From: Tenacibaculum agarivorans
GTDB lineage: Bacteria > Bacteroidota > Bacteroidia > Flavobacteriales > Flavobacteriaceae
Direction of reading: 5' to 3'
Assembly: GCF_001936575.1 (NCBI RefSeq)
Contig: NZ_MSMP01000001.1
Coordinates: 186,001 to 250,000, forward strand
Length of the DNA stretch: 64,000 nucleotides
Under the pieces are notes generated by a model. That model did no database searches. It had not been told where the DNA came from and was given only the letters and a program-made list of their open reading frames with translations. The translations under genes were made by a program, and so were the position numbers. This document shows positions 18,181 through 26,248 of the stretch, piece by piece. Within the stretch, counting starts at the first letter, position 1. Each line of letters starts with the position of its first letter.

Positions 18181-18966
18181 TTAGCTTTTATCGAAAATGA
18201 TTTCGAAAGGATTTGCCAATCCCTTATAAGCCTCTAATTCGGCTCTTAGAGATCCTACTGAAAGTGATGCACTTAGCTTTACAGGAATTTTATTATCGTC
18301 TGCTGTAATCCATATCGTAACACTCTCTTGAGCTTTAAATACTCGTCCTGCTTGTACTAGGGGTCTAAATTTTTGAGTTCTAACCTTACCGAATTTTGTT
18401 TCTAATGTTTCGAAACCTAAACAACGTAATTTGAAAGGAAATGATTTTTCATCAAAAAACATATCAACATCTATTTCATCTCCATTTTTAAGTTCTTTTG
18501 TGTTTTGACTTCTAAGAAAATAAAATGTAGAAATCATGTCTTGAGGACTCTTTACAGAAATCACACTGTCTCTGTTTTTCAAAAGATCTTTAACATGTGC
18601 AGTTTCTTTATTATGATCAAATTTAATCTCTCTTTTCATTCTGAAACCTCCTTCTCTTACCTTTCTTTTAAAGAATAGTGGCAATACCTCAGTACTATCA
18701 AAATAACTTTCGTACTTATCATCAACTTTAAAAAACCAACCAATGACACTAGAAGTTTCTCCTTTTCCTATAGCATGGAGTACAGATTTGCCTTCATAAT
18801 TGGTTTCCTTTAATTCTAATGTAGCAGTTCCTGCTTTTAAGAATCCACTATAACTCATTCTATAACTAAGCCACTCTCCTCCTTTAAACGCAGGAGTGGT
18901 AGTTTCTTGTGAATTAAGTAGTAGTACACTACTGAATACGACTAAAAATGTGAATAACCTTCTCAT
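18181..18966 (-). CDS. DUF3108 periplasmic protein
   Basis: 261 residues with a signal peptide (MRRLFTFLVVFSSVLLLNSQ) and a DUF3108 domain, a large beta-sheet periplasmic or outer-membrane-associated fold: GEWLSYRMSYSGFLKAGTATLEL at the start, later FKVDDKYESYFD and LKNGDEIDVDMFFD. Function unknown. I start at ATG 18964-18966, not at the upstream in-frame codon (18996), because the promoter element TAAGTTTG lies between the two and only 5 nt before 18966. It follows the STN-type receptor by 64 bp with its own promoter. Confidence 0.85.
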   Translation of the reverse strand: MRRLFTFLVVFSSVLLLNSQETTTPAFKGGEWLSYRMSYSGFLKAGTATLELKETNYEGKSVLHAIGKGETSSVIGWFFKVDDKYESYFDSTEVLPLFFKRKVREGGFRMKREIKFDHNKETAHVKDLLKNRDSVISVKSPQDMISTFYFLRSQNTKELKNGDEIDVDMFFDEKSFPFKLRCLGFETLETKFGKVRTQKFRPLVQAGRVFKAQESVTIWITADDNKIPVKLSASLSVGSLRAELEAYKGLANPFEIIFDKS

Positions 18967-18971
18967 ATCTT

Positions 18972-18979
18972 CAAACTTA
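18972..18979 (-). promoter_or_regulatory. -7 element abutting the DUF3108 start (leaderless)
   Basis: TAAGTTTG on the minus strand ends 5 nt before the ATG at 18966, so transcription would start at or within 1-2 nt of the start codon. Confidence 0.55.
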
Positions 18980-19030
18980 TAAAAAAAGTATGACAATTAT
19001 TGTTCCAAAAAAATAATTAGCTTTTTTTAA

Positions 19031-21598
19031 CTAAAATCTAACTCTAAAAACAAAGTTTGGTGTAAAACCTAAAGAAAAGGTATCTACAGTATTAATTACC
19101 TTTGATCCTGTTAATTCATCTACGTCTTTTTCGTAGGTTCTTCTAAGAATATTTTTCCTGTCGTAAATATTAATTAAGGATACTCCTATTTTAGATTTTA
19201 CTTTTCTTTTCTTACTCCAATAAAAATCATAAGTTGCAGAAGCATCTAAACGATGGTAACTTGGTAACTTTTTATCGTTTAATGGTCCTAGTTCTTGTCC
19301 AAGGGAAACTTGCTCAACATCAAATCCTCTATCTAAAACTTCACTGAAGGGTAAACCTGTTCTATGCGACCAACCTAAGGAAAAATCAAATTTTCCAAAC
19401 TTTACTTGCTGTGCTATATATACTGAATTAGAAATATTAAAGTTACCACTAAATGTATTTCCTTTATTTAGCCCTGCAAAATTAGATTCATTTTCACCAA
19501 TTGCATAACTCACCCATGTACTTATATTATTTGACCATTTCTTTTTAAGCAAAAAATCCGCTCCTAAAACTCTTATACTTCCATTATAAATGGTTTCTCC
19601 CGTAGTTGTATCTTCAAAGCCAGTAGATAAAGTCGTTAACCCATCTATGTTTTTATAATAAGCTTCAGCATCAATCAACCAGCCTTTTTTATCAAACAAT
19701 ACACCTAAAGTTACCTGTTTACTTTGTAAAACTGGTATTTCTTTACCATTAGATATTGCCCATAATTCGTTTTCTAAACCAAAATCAGATGTAAATATCT
19801 CAGTAATTCTACTTGTATATTGTTGTTTTATTTCTGCCGAAGTATTTATCCAAAAAGAAGGTAAAACCATAATCCTACCATATATTCTTGGTTCAAAAAA
19901 TGTCTTATCTAATAATGGCATATAACTAGTTCTCAAACCAACATTTACATTGTATTTTTTTGATTTGTTTAATACGAGTTCTGCTAAAAGTGTCTGTTGA
20001 TTGTTTGTTTTTCGATCTCTATTATCTGATCTTGTAAACAAATCAAGGTTTTCTTGTTCTAAATTAAATGAAATATTACTATTTGTAAACTCATATCCGA
20101 AGTTCAATTCACTTATTGCATTTAATTTCTGACTAAACACAGTACTAAAAGCAACTTCTTTTATTTCATTATTCTTAATAGTAAAATCATAAACAGCATT
20201 GTCTCGTTGTTTATTTCCATCATAGAATAATGTATAATTTGTATAATGTACACTGGTATTTTGCGATAAATTAGTATTCCATTTTTTGTTCCATGTTATA
20301 CCATATCCTTCATTTTGAATATCTATAAAATCAAATCGTCTTTCATTATCATCGTTATTATCTAATATATATTTTAGATCATTTTTGATTCTAATTTGTT
20401 GTAATGAAAATGTATTATTGCTGTTAGGTTTAAAGATGACTTTAGTATTAAAGTCAATAAAACTAAAGTTATTTTCATTTTCTATAAAAGGTTGTTCTTC
20501 TGCTAATGTTTTTCCTTCTGCAATAACAGTATTTTGAAATACTTTTTGCGAAAGTCTATCAAATGTTGGAGTATTTAAAAGATCAGATATTGAACGCCTA
20601 AAGGAAAATTGAATTCCTACTTTTTCTCCAATGGGAAAGGTTGTGTTTACATCTGCATTTGTAAAATTGAATCCTGCTCCAGCACTTATTTTTTTAGGCA
20701 CATCAGTCATCGTTTTAATATCGATAACTCCAGAAATATGATTTCCATACTTTACATTAGATGCATTTTTATACACCGTTACATTATCTACTACATAAGG
20801 ATTGAATGCTGAGATGGAACCAAAAAAGTGTGACGTATTATACAATTTAATACCATCAAATAAAATTAAATTCTGGTCTGGTGTACCCCCTCGAATGTGA
20901 ATACCTGAAGCATTTTCAATAGGACTTTGTATTCCTGGTAATTGCTGAGTACTCAATAACACATCAGCCTCTGTCAACCCAGGTAAAACTCCTTGTTTTC
21001 TTGGTGTTAACACTATTGACCCATCGTTATTTTTAGCAACTCCGGTAGTTAAATAACTAGAAATTATAACTTCATTTAAAACATTTTCTGCTTCATTTAA
21101 ATATATAATTTTACATGTTTTAGCACGTAATTCTGATACTGTTTTTTGGATAGGAGTATACCCCACATAAGAAAATGAAAGTGTATCTGTTTCTTTAAGG
21201 TTTTTCACTTTAAAATACCCTTTCTCATCAGTACTTACTCCTGTATTTTTTGCTAAAACAGTTACATTTATTAGTGGGTCCTTAGAATTTAAATCTAAAA
21301 TATATCCACAAACTTCTATGTTTTTATTTGTTGAAACAGTATAGTAACGGTTGTTTATCTTTTTTATTAGCAACCCTGTTTTTTGCTCAATTTCAGTTAG
21401 AATCGTAGCTAATACATCTCCATCATTACTGATTTCAATAGATTTACCTTGAATTAATTCTTCAGAAAATGAAAATTTAATATTGAATGTCTTTTCTATA
21501 GTTTGTAAGACTTCCTTTAATGTTTCTTGCTCTTTTTTTTGTGAAAAGAGTACTATTGAACATAAAAAACTTATGATGAATACTTTTACTTTTAACAT
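19031..21598 (-). CDS. TonB-dependent receptor/transducer with STN domain
   Basis: 855-residue outer-membrane receptor and signal transducer. Order: signal peptide (1-19), STN secretin/TonB N-terminal domain (about 25-90, IEKTFNIKFSFSEELIQGK...), carboxypeptidase-regulatory-like domain (about 94-175), plug (about 195-300 with GIHIRGGTPDQNLILFDGI), beta-barrel to the terminal VFRVRF. STN domains bind the periplasmic part of a FecR-type anti-sigma factor when ligand is taken up. The fecR-like gene stops 2 bp before this start and the ECF sigma gene precedes that, so this is a complete cell-surface signalling set. Ligand unknown: no SusD or siderophore gene is adjacent. Confidence 0.92.
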   Translation of the reverse strand: MLKVKVFIISFLCSIVLFSQKKEQETLKEVLQTIEKTFNIKFSFSEELIQGKSIEISNDGDVLATILTEIEQKTGLLIKKINNRYYTVSTNKNIEVCGYILDLNSKDPLINVTVLAKNTGVSTDEKGYFKVKNLKETDTLSFSYVGYTPIQKTVSELRAKTCKIIYLNEAENVLNEVIISSYLTTGVAKNNDGSIVLTPRKQGVLPGLTEADVLLSTQQLPGIQSPIENASGIHIRGGTPDQNLILFDGIKLYNTSHFFGSISAFNPYVVDNVTVYKNASNVKYGNHISGVIDIKTMTDVPKKISAGAGFNFTNADVNTTFPIGEKVGIQFSFRRSISDLLNTPTFDRLSQKVFQNTVIAEGKTLAEEQPFIENENNFSFIDFNTKVIFKPNSNNTFSLQQIRIKNDLKYILDNNDDNERRFDFIDIQNEGYGITWNKKWNTNLSQNTSVHYTNYTLFYDGNKQRDNAVYDFTIKNNEIKEVAFSTVFSQKLNAISELNFGYEFTNSNISFNLEQENLDLFTRSDNRDRKTNNQQTLLAELVLNKSKKYNVNVGLRTSYMPLLDKTFFEPRIYGRIMVLPSFWINTSAEIKQQYTSRITEIFTSDFGLENELWAISNGKEIPVLQSKQVTLGVLFDKKGWLIDAEAYYKNIDGLTTLSTGFEDTTTGETIYNGSIRVLGADFLLKKKWSNNISTWVSYAIGENESNFAGLNKGNTFSGNFNISNSVYIAQQVKFGKFDFSLGWSHRTGLPFSEVLDRGFDVEQVSLGQELGPLNDKKLPSYHRLDASATYDFYWSKKRKVKSKIGVSLINIYDRKNILRRTYEKDVDELTGSKVINTVDTFSLGFTPNFVFRVRF

Positions 21599-21600
21599 TA

Positions 21601-22521
21601 CTACTGTTGTGGACGTAATACTACTTTTTTGTTGTTTAAGTTGTATGTTAAGTTCATTGAAGTGGTAATAGTTTCTAGAGCAACTGTAATATTTCTTGTA
21701 GGGTAACTACCTGAAAAACGTTTATTTAAATCTATATTATCTGTAACAACAGTTACACCATATGTCTTTATTAAGTTCTCTACTACGTATCTAAGCGGTG
21801 TATTTGTAAAACTACTCTCAAACATTTTCCATGTAGGTGCAGTATTTATAAAATTCCACTTTTCAAGTGTTTGATCTTTAATTTGTCTAACAGCTTCTCC
21901 TCTAACTAAAATTACTTCATTGTCATTTCTTTCTACCTTCACTTTACCTTCAAAACACTGTACTTCTAAAAAATTTTTATGTTGATTTACATTAAACTGA
22001 GTACCTAACACACTTACTGTTCCTTCTACTGTTTCTACTTTAAATTGACTTCCTTTTTGAACTTTAAAATAAGCTTCTCCTTCAAGTTCTACTTTTCTAT
22101 TATTATCCCAGCTCCCTTTGTTAAATTTAAGAGAAGAATCTGAATTTAATTGAACTTTTGATCCATCTGGTAAAACAACTGCTAATTGCTCTCCAAAACC
22201 TGTTGTATACGTTTCATTAGTATTTAGGAATTGAAATAACCCAAAAAACAATAGCAAAGATGCTGCTATACCACTTAAAATATATGTTCGATTTAACTTT
22301 CTAACTGGAGTTGGTTTTATTTCTTTTCCTGCAGTTTTCTTCATGAAATTATTAAACGACTCATCTTCGTCAATATGAGGTGTCGAAAATTCTGAAGAAG
22401 CTTCAAGGATTTTTTGATATGAATTGAATCCTTTTTGAGTTTCTAGTTTAGAAAACTCTTCCGAAGAGATCGTTCCTTCAATAAATTTATTTAATAATAT
22501 GTCAAACTCTTGATTTTCCAT
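21601..22521 (-). CDS. FecR-family anti-sigma factor
   Basis: 306-residue single-pass inner-membrane regulator. N-terminal cytoplasmic part (about 1-80) binds the sigma factor, one membrane helix at about 84-102 (YILSGIAASLLLFFGLFQFL), periplasmic FecR domain about 110-220 (VVLPDGSKVQLNSDSSLKF..., EGEAYFKV, VLGTQFNV) and a C-terminal DUF4974-like STN-type tail (GSYPTRNITVALETITTSMNLTY). Start moved from a TTG to the adjacent ATG at 22519-22521. Lies between the sigma and receptor genes with gaps of a few bp, so one operon. Confidence 0.93.
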   Translation of the reverse strand: MENQEFDILLNKFIEGTISSEEFSKLETQKGFNSYQKILEASSEFSTPHIDEDESFNNFMKKTAGKEIKPTPVRKLNRTYILSGIAASLLLFFGLFQFLNTNETYTTGFGEQLAVVLPDGSKVQLNSDSSLKFNKGSWDNNRKVELEGEAYFKVQKGSQFKVETVEGTVSVLGTQFNVNQHKNFLEVQCFEGKVKVERNDNEVILVRGEAVRQIKDQTLEKWNFINTAPTWKMFESSFTNTPLRYVVENLIKTYGVTVVTDNIDLNKRFSGSYPTRNITVALETITTSMNLTYNLNNKKVVLRPQQ

Positions 22522-22525
22522 CAAT

Positions 22526-23041
22526 CTATATTCCTTCTATTTTCTGTCTTAACTGCTTTAGAGCACTGCTCATTCTCTTTTCAACTGTTTTAATTGAAAT
22601 CTGCAATAAATCTGCTATCTCCCTATATTTCTTCTTATCAATTCTATTTAATAAAAATACTTCTCTATCTTTTTCAGGTAAATCAGCAATAGCTGATTGA
22701 AGTTTACTTAAAAATTCCTTTTCCTCAAGCACAAATTCAGGATTTTCGTTTGTGTAATCACTATTCGGTTTTAGTTTTTGATGCTCAAGAATTACTTTTT
22801 TGTGCTTTACTGTATTTAAAAAGGAATTTGTCGCCATTCTATACAGTAATGATTTTACACTATCTACTATAATATCAGCACAATTATTCCAAATTTTCAT
22901 GAAGCAATCTTGCACAACATCTTCTGCTACATCTATGTCTCCAGATTTGTAATATACATAATCACGTAATGCAGTGACATGACTTTTATAAACTTGCTCG
23001 AAAACCTCCGAATTACATAATGATTTTTCATCTTGCTTCAT
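22526..23041 (-). CDS. ECF RNA polymerase sigma factor
   Basis: 171-residue sigma-70 factor of the ECF type used in Bacteroidota cell-surface signalling. Region 2 is visible as YKSHVTALRDYVYYKSG...AEDVVQDCFMKIW (about 15-50) and region 4 as LPEKDREVFLLNRIDKKKYREIADLLQISIKTVEKRM (about 119-155) with a helix-turn-helix. It is followed within 5 bp by the FecR-family gene and then by the STN receptor, its likely controllers. The promoter element lies 5 nt before the ATG, predicting a leaderless mRNA. Target genes unknown; the operon itself and the repeat lipoprotein upstream are candidates. Confidence 0.95.
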   Translation of the reverse strand: MKQDEKSLCNSEVFEQVYKSHVTALRDYVYYKSGDIDVAEDVVQDCFMKIWNNCADIIVDSVKSLLYRMATNSFLNTVKHKKVILEHQKLKPNSDYTNENPEFVLEEKEFLSKLQSAIADLPEKDREVFLLNRIDKKKYREIADLLQISIKTVEKRMSSALKQLRQKIEGI

Positions 23042-23046
23042 CGAGG

Positions 23047-23054
23047 CAAAGATA
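23047..23054 (-). promoter_or_regulatory. -7 element abutting the ECF sigma start (leaderless)
   Basis: TATCTTTG on the minus strand ends 5 nt before the ATG at 23041. A TTG lies 13 nt further upstream, closer than the usual 17-23 nt spacing. Confidence 0.55.
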
Positions 23055-23102
23055 ACATCTTTTGTATCAACTCTTATCCTTTTTTATTCTTAGTTTATCT
23101 TG

Positions 23103-23148
23103 AGAAGTCAAGGCACACAAGACAGGTCTTATGTAACCTTGAACTTCT
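23103..23148. other. Imperfect long hairpin between repeat lipoprotein and sigma genes
   Basis: AGAAGTCAAGG pairs with CCTTGAACTTCT (one bulged base), enclosing an inner AAGAC/GTCTT hairpin. On the minus strand it lies 45 bp after the lipoprotein stop and 50 bp before the sigma promoter element. No U-tract follows, so it is not a typical terminator. Confidence 0.4.
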
Positions 23149-23192
23149 GTTTTAAAGTAAGAAACTTCTTAATTACTCTTAAAATTTATGAC

Positions 23193-24293
23193 CTAATTTC
23201 CTTGATTCTCATCTTCATCATCTTGGTCATTATCATTCTCGCCATTTTGACCATCATTGTCTTGATCATTATCACCGTCCTGACCATCGTTATCGCCATT
23301 ACCTTGATCATTGTTACCATCCTGACCATCATTATCGCCATTATCATCTTGATCATTGTCACCATCCTGACCATCATTATCGCCATTGTCATCTTGATCA
23401 TTATCACCATCCTGACCATCGTTATCGCCATTACCTTGATCATTGTCGCCATCCTGACCATCATTATCGCCATTGTCATCTTGATCATTGTCACCGTCCT
23501 GACCATCATTATCGCCATTGTCATCTTGATCATTGTCACCGTCCTGACCATCATTATCGCCATTATCGTCTTGATCGTTATTTCCAACAGGCTTTGTTAA
23601 CTTTATATCATCAATAGCCGCAGATGCCCCAACAATTCTAACGATAACACTATATTCTCCTGCATCTATAGATGTTGGTATTACTTCTGAAAAATCTACC
23701 CAGCCATCTTGATTTACTTCTGGTGAAAACCTTACTAATACATCTTCAAAATTAGGATCATTACTGAAATCATTGTTAGAATTTGCATATTCGATAATAA
23801 CATTCATGATATAACTGTTATCCCAACCTGTAAAATTTCCGGGCATATAATACTTGAAAGAAAGTGTTGCTTCACCTTGTTCCAAGCTCTCTTCAAGATA
23901 AAAACTTGTTTCTACAACAGCTTCAAAGAAACCTTCACAAGCCCCCATATCTAGACCCATAAAGTTAGTTTCGTTACCTTTGAAATCATAACCTCTCCAT
24001 GGCGTGAAATCTTCGGTTTTACCTCTAAAAAGAGTCCCACAAGTATTATCTACTTGCCCTCTATCATTTACCGGTTCATTTGCAGGAAAATCTCCTGAAG
24101 AATGTGTTACAAAGTCTTCATTTCCTTGTTCAAAGTCAAATGCAAAAATTAATTCTTCTTGATCATTTTGGTCATTACCGCCTTGTTGATCTTGATTTGA
24201 TTGTTCGTCTTCAATAGGAGTGAATTCAGCATCAGCACAACTCATGAAGAAAGCCAAACTTAAACCAAATACTAATGTTTGAATGTGTTTCAT
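23193..24293 (-). CDS. Acidic tandem-repeat surface lipoprotein
   Basis: 366-residue lipoprotein: signal peptide with lipobox FFMSC (Cys19), an acidic Asn/Gln linker, a central beta domain (about 48-235; ends SAAIDDIKLTKP, like carbohydrate-binding or jelly-roll modules), and a C-terminal tail built of 14- or 15-residue D/N/G/Q units of the type DNDQDDNGDNDGQDG, seven full copies plus a decayed one. Alternating DxDxDG-like spacing suggests calcium binding, by analogy with thrombospondin type 3 and dockerin loops. Lies 151 bp upstream of the ECF sigma operon on the same strand. Function unknown; surface display and Ca binding are inference. Confidence 0.8.
   Translation of the reverse strand: MKHIQTLVFGLSLAFFMSCADAEFTPIEDEQSNQDQQGGNDQNDQEELIFAFDFEQGNEDFVTHSSGDFPANEPVNDRGQVDNTCGTLFRGKTEDFTPWRGYDFKGNETNFMGLDMGACEGFFEAVVETSFYLEESLEQGEATLSFKYYMPGNFTGWDNSYIMNVIIEYANSNNDFSNDPNFEDVLVRFSPEVNQDGWVDFSEVIPTSIDAGEYSVIVRIVGASAAIDDIKLTKPVGNNDQDDNGDNDGQDGDNDQDDNGDNDGQDGDNDQDDNGDNDGQDGDNDQGNGDNDGQDGDNDQDDNGDNDGQDGDNDQDDNGDNDGQDGNNDQGNGDNDGQDGDNDQDNDGQNGENDNDQDDEDENQGN
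23220..23586 (-). repeat. 45/42-bp tandem repeat array inside the lipoprotein gene
   Basis: Seven near-identical units of lengths 45, 45, 45, 42, 45, 45, 42 bp in coding order. The 42-bp units lack one codon and share a GTTATCGCCATTACC variant on the plus strand, so units 2-4 and 5-7 form a duplicated 132-bp higher-order block. All unit lengths are multiples of three, so gain or loss of units keeps the frame. Confidence 0.95.
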
Positions 24294-24528
24294 TTTAAAC
24301 TATTTTTTATTTATACATGTTTAATACAATTGACTTTTTTTTTACCCTATGTATTTTTTAAAAAAAATAATTATCTGTTTCTAAATACGTTGCCAATACT
24401 ACAATGCATCCTAATAATAGTAGACAAAATTCACTTGAGTATATCATTTTTAATATGTTTTTATTTTTTTATGATGTTTACATATCTAATACTACTGAAA
24501 TTAAAAATACCCTACACTTTTTTGTAAA

Positions 24529-24572
24529 AAACAAAGAAGACCGACATATTTTGCCGATCTTCTTTGTTTAAT
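24529..24572 (-). terminator. Terminator after the tryptophan dioxygenase gene
   Basis: AAACAAAGAAGA pairs with TCTTCTTTGTTT across a loop containing CCGAC and GCCG; minus-strand U-rich side. The dioxygenase stop codon at 24589 precedes it. The rest of the 24294-24588 gap shows only AT-rich DNA with no supported gene. Confidence 0.75.
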
Positions 24573-24588
24573 TTTATGGATTTTCTAC

Positions 24589-25506
24589 TTAAAAAGTACC
24601 CCAGTTCTCTAATTCTTGTTCGCTCCATAAGTATGGAAAAAAGACTCTTCTTTGATATTTAGGATGTAAATATTTTCGCCAACTACTCCCTCCTGTTGCT
24701 TCTAAATCCTTCTCACTTCCACCAAGATACTTTCCTGCTGCATTATAATGTGCCATCACCCATTTTACATTTACCGTATAATCATAATGCCTCATTGCTT
24801 TTATTAATGCTTCATCTTCTTGAATATCTTTAGGTAGTTGTTGAAACTTTTTAGATAAATTAATATCATTATAGTCTTCCATAAATTCTATAAACTCACC
24901 CATATATTTTTTCTCAAACAACTTCAGAAGTGTTGTTTTTTGTCCGGTACTATAATTTTTACCAGCTGCTTGCCAGTACAAGTGATCGTAAGCATTTTTA
25001 AATGAAGAACTTTGATCTATAGTTGCTCTAAAACGAATATCAATTAAATTGATTAATTCTGTAGAAGCAAATTCAATTTTTCTGTATTGCGCACTTTGAA
25101 AGCCACTTGCAGGCGTTAATGTATTACGGAATTTCAGATATTGCTCTAGGTCCATTCCTTCTCCCATTACATTGAAAGAATTACATAATACATCAAAGTA
25201 TCTACTTATTCGCATTAAATGTTTTGAAAACTTTTCTGCGGTAACCTCAGCACTTTTTGCTACTTGATCTATTTCCCAAAGAATCATCTTAAACAACAAT
25301 TCATTCACCTGATGATACATAATAAATACCATTTCATCTGGCTCTGTTGTTCTAGGAATTTGTAAGCCTAATAAAGCATCTGTTTGAATATAGTCCCAAT
25401 ATGTTATGGGTTTACTCCACAACAATCCTTCTAGCATAGCTTCTACAGGAACTCCTAACTTATCATATTTTTCCTCTATAGCTTTTAATAATTCTTCTCT
25501 ATTCAT
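24589..25506 (-). CDS. Tryptophan 2,3-dioxygenase family protein
   Basis: Haem dioxygenase opening the indole ring of L-tryptophan to N-formylkynurenine, first step of the kynurenine pathway. 305 residues. Substrate and haem-pocket motifs visible: IMYHQVNELLFKMILWE (H65 in the substrate pocket), LTPASGFQSAQYRKIEF, and MAHYNAAGKYLGG carrying the likely proximal haem His, followed by a G/S-rich TGGSSWRKYL. No kynurenine-pathway partner is in the window, but the gene sits beside the tyrosine-catabolism genes hppD and hmgA on the same strand, which makes an aromatic amino acid breakdown neighbourhood. Confidence 0.92.
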   Translation of the reverse strand: MNREELLKAIEEKYDKLGVPVEAMLEGLLWSKPITYWDYIQTDALLGLQIPRTTEPDEMVFIMYHQVNELLFKMILWEIDQVAKSAEVTAEKFSKHLMRISRYFDVLCNSFNVMGEGMDLEQYLKFRNTLTPASGFQSAQYRKIEFASTELINLIDIRFRATIDQSSSFKNAYDHLYWQAAGKNYSTGQKTTLLKLFEKKYMGEFIEFMEDYNDINLSKKFQQLPKDIQEDEALIKAMRHYDYTVNVKWVMAHYNAAGKYLGGSEKDLEATGGSSWRKYLHPKYQRRVFFPYLWSEQELENWGTF

Positions 25507-25580
25507 TTGTTGTTTCTAGATTCAAGACTCTGAGAGCAAAGACAAAAGACTTTATCTTATCCTCAAAATTATATTTATAA

Positions 25581-25772
25581 TTAAAAATGTAAGATGTCTC
25601 CAAATTTAGCTTTTTTTATTTCCTCAATAATATTTTCTCCTTCTTTTATGGTATTACAAGGAATAATTATCTTATTAGGTGCATTTTTTATGTCATTAAT
25701 TACAGCATAATCACCAGATAACATCATATTTACTCTTAAAGTACCGATTATTTTAGGTCTTTTAAATCGCAT
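25581..25772 (-). CDS. Small hypothetical protein
   Basis: 63 residues from the ATG at 25770-25772 (MRFKRPKIIG); a longer in-frame form starts at 25862 but its N-terminal part looks non-coding. The C-terminus is helical and charged (EGENIIEEIKKAKFGDILHF). No family recognised. It lies 74 bp upstream of the tryptophan dioxygenase gene on the same strand. Coding status is uncertain. Confidence 0.35.
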   Translation of the reverse strand: MRFKRPKIIGTLRVNMMLSGDYAVINDIKNAPNKIIIPCNTIKEGENIIEEIKKAKFGDILHF

Positions 25773-25862
25773 TATAATACATTTTTGGAATACAATTTCG
25801 CATAAATATTTTGTCGAGAATCTATCATTGACATTTTTTTTTAATACTGAAAAAACAATCAT

Positions 25863-26197
25863 TTACACAAATAACCTATACTTCCTCTCCTTTGCCTTGA
25901 TGCAACCTTTCGACTGCGCTCAAGACAGGATTCACAAAAATCAAGACTGAAATGATAAGAATTTAAAAATACTACGGTATCACCAACCACAGATGAAAAG
26001 AACTCGCTATCGCTCAAACAGCTTTTCATCCTTCAGCCAACCCTACTACCTTGATTTTTACAAATTCTTATCAATAGGTCGTTTTTTTAGTAATATGTCA
26101 CTACAGCCGTTTCTCAAATTTTTTGTCGAGGATCTTGAATTAATGTATACATAAAAATTAATCGTAAATCGTATAATTCTATTTACACAAAAGAAAA
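25863..26197. other. Gene-free stretch holding structured repeat copy 1
   Basis: No credible ORF. Positions 25885-26130 hold copy 1 of the dispersed structured repeat. A GACTGCGCTCAAGACAGG segment at 25912-25929 lies inside it and is absent from copy 2. The remainder is AT-rich with no recognised signal. Confidence 0.7.
25885..26130. repeat. Dispersed structured repeat, copy 1
   Basis: About 200-240 bp, nearly identical to 37042-37267. Three complementary arm pairs: A 25936-25945 with A' 26050-26059 (10 bp), B 25954-25964 with B' 26062-26072 (11 bp), C 25992-26000 with C' 26022-26030 (9 bp), in order A-B-C-C'-A'-B'. A and B cross, so they form a pseudoknot or exclude each other. C closes a loop with the conserved AACTCGCTnnCGCTCAAACA. 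No ORF, transposase or target-site duplication is evident. Confidence 0.85.
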
Positions 26198-26236
26198 AGA
26201 ACCAAGAAAGATATTACCTTCTTGGTTCTGATCTTC
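26198..26236 (-). terminator. Terminator after hppD
   Basis: AGAACCAAGAA / TTCTTGGTTCT stem with a short loop and a U-rich minus-strand tail (TTTTTCTTTT), 13 bp after the hppD stop. Confidence 0.85.
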
Positions 26237-26248
26237 AAAACTATATAG

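Noticed and set aside
23100-23600. Long open frames on the plus strand and in another minus frame across the repeat array
   Set aside because: Repeat units are multiples of three, so alternative frames stay open by structure; the products are Ile/Val/Met-only strings. The frame with a lipoprotein signal is the real gene.
23186-24293. CRISPR array at the tandem repeats
   Set aside because: Units are contiguous coding repeats without unique spacers, and no cas gene is present.
24279-24527. Hydrophobic 82-codon frame on the plus strand
   Set aside because: AT-rich gap; Phe/Leu/Ile-rich product is typical of random AT-rich translation, it overlaps the lipoprotein start and has no promoter.
25885-26130. 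Insertion sequence
   Set aside because: No transposase ORF, terminal repeats at the edges or target duplication; kept only as a structured repeat.
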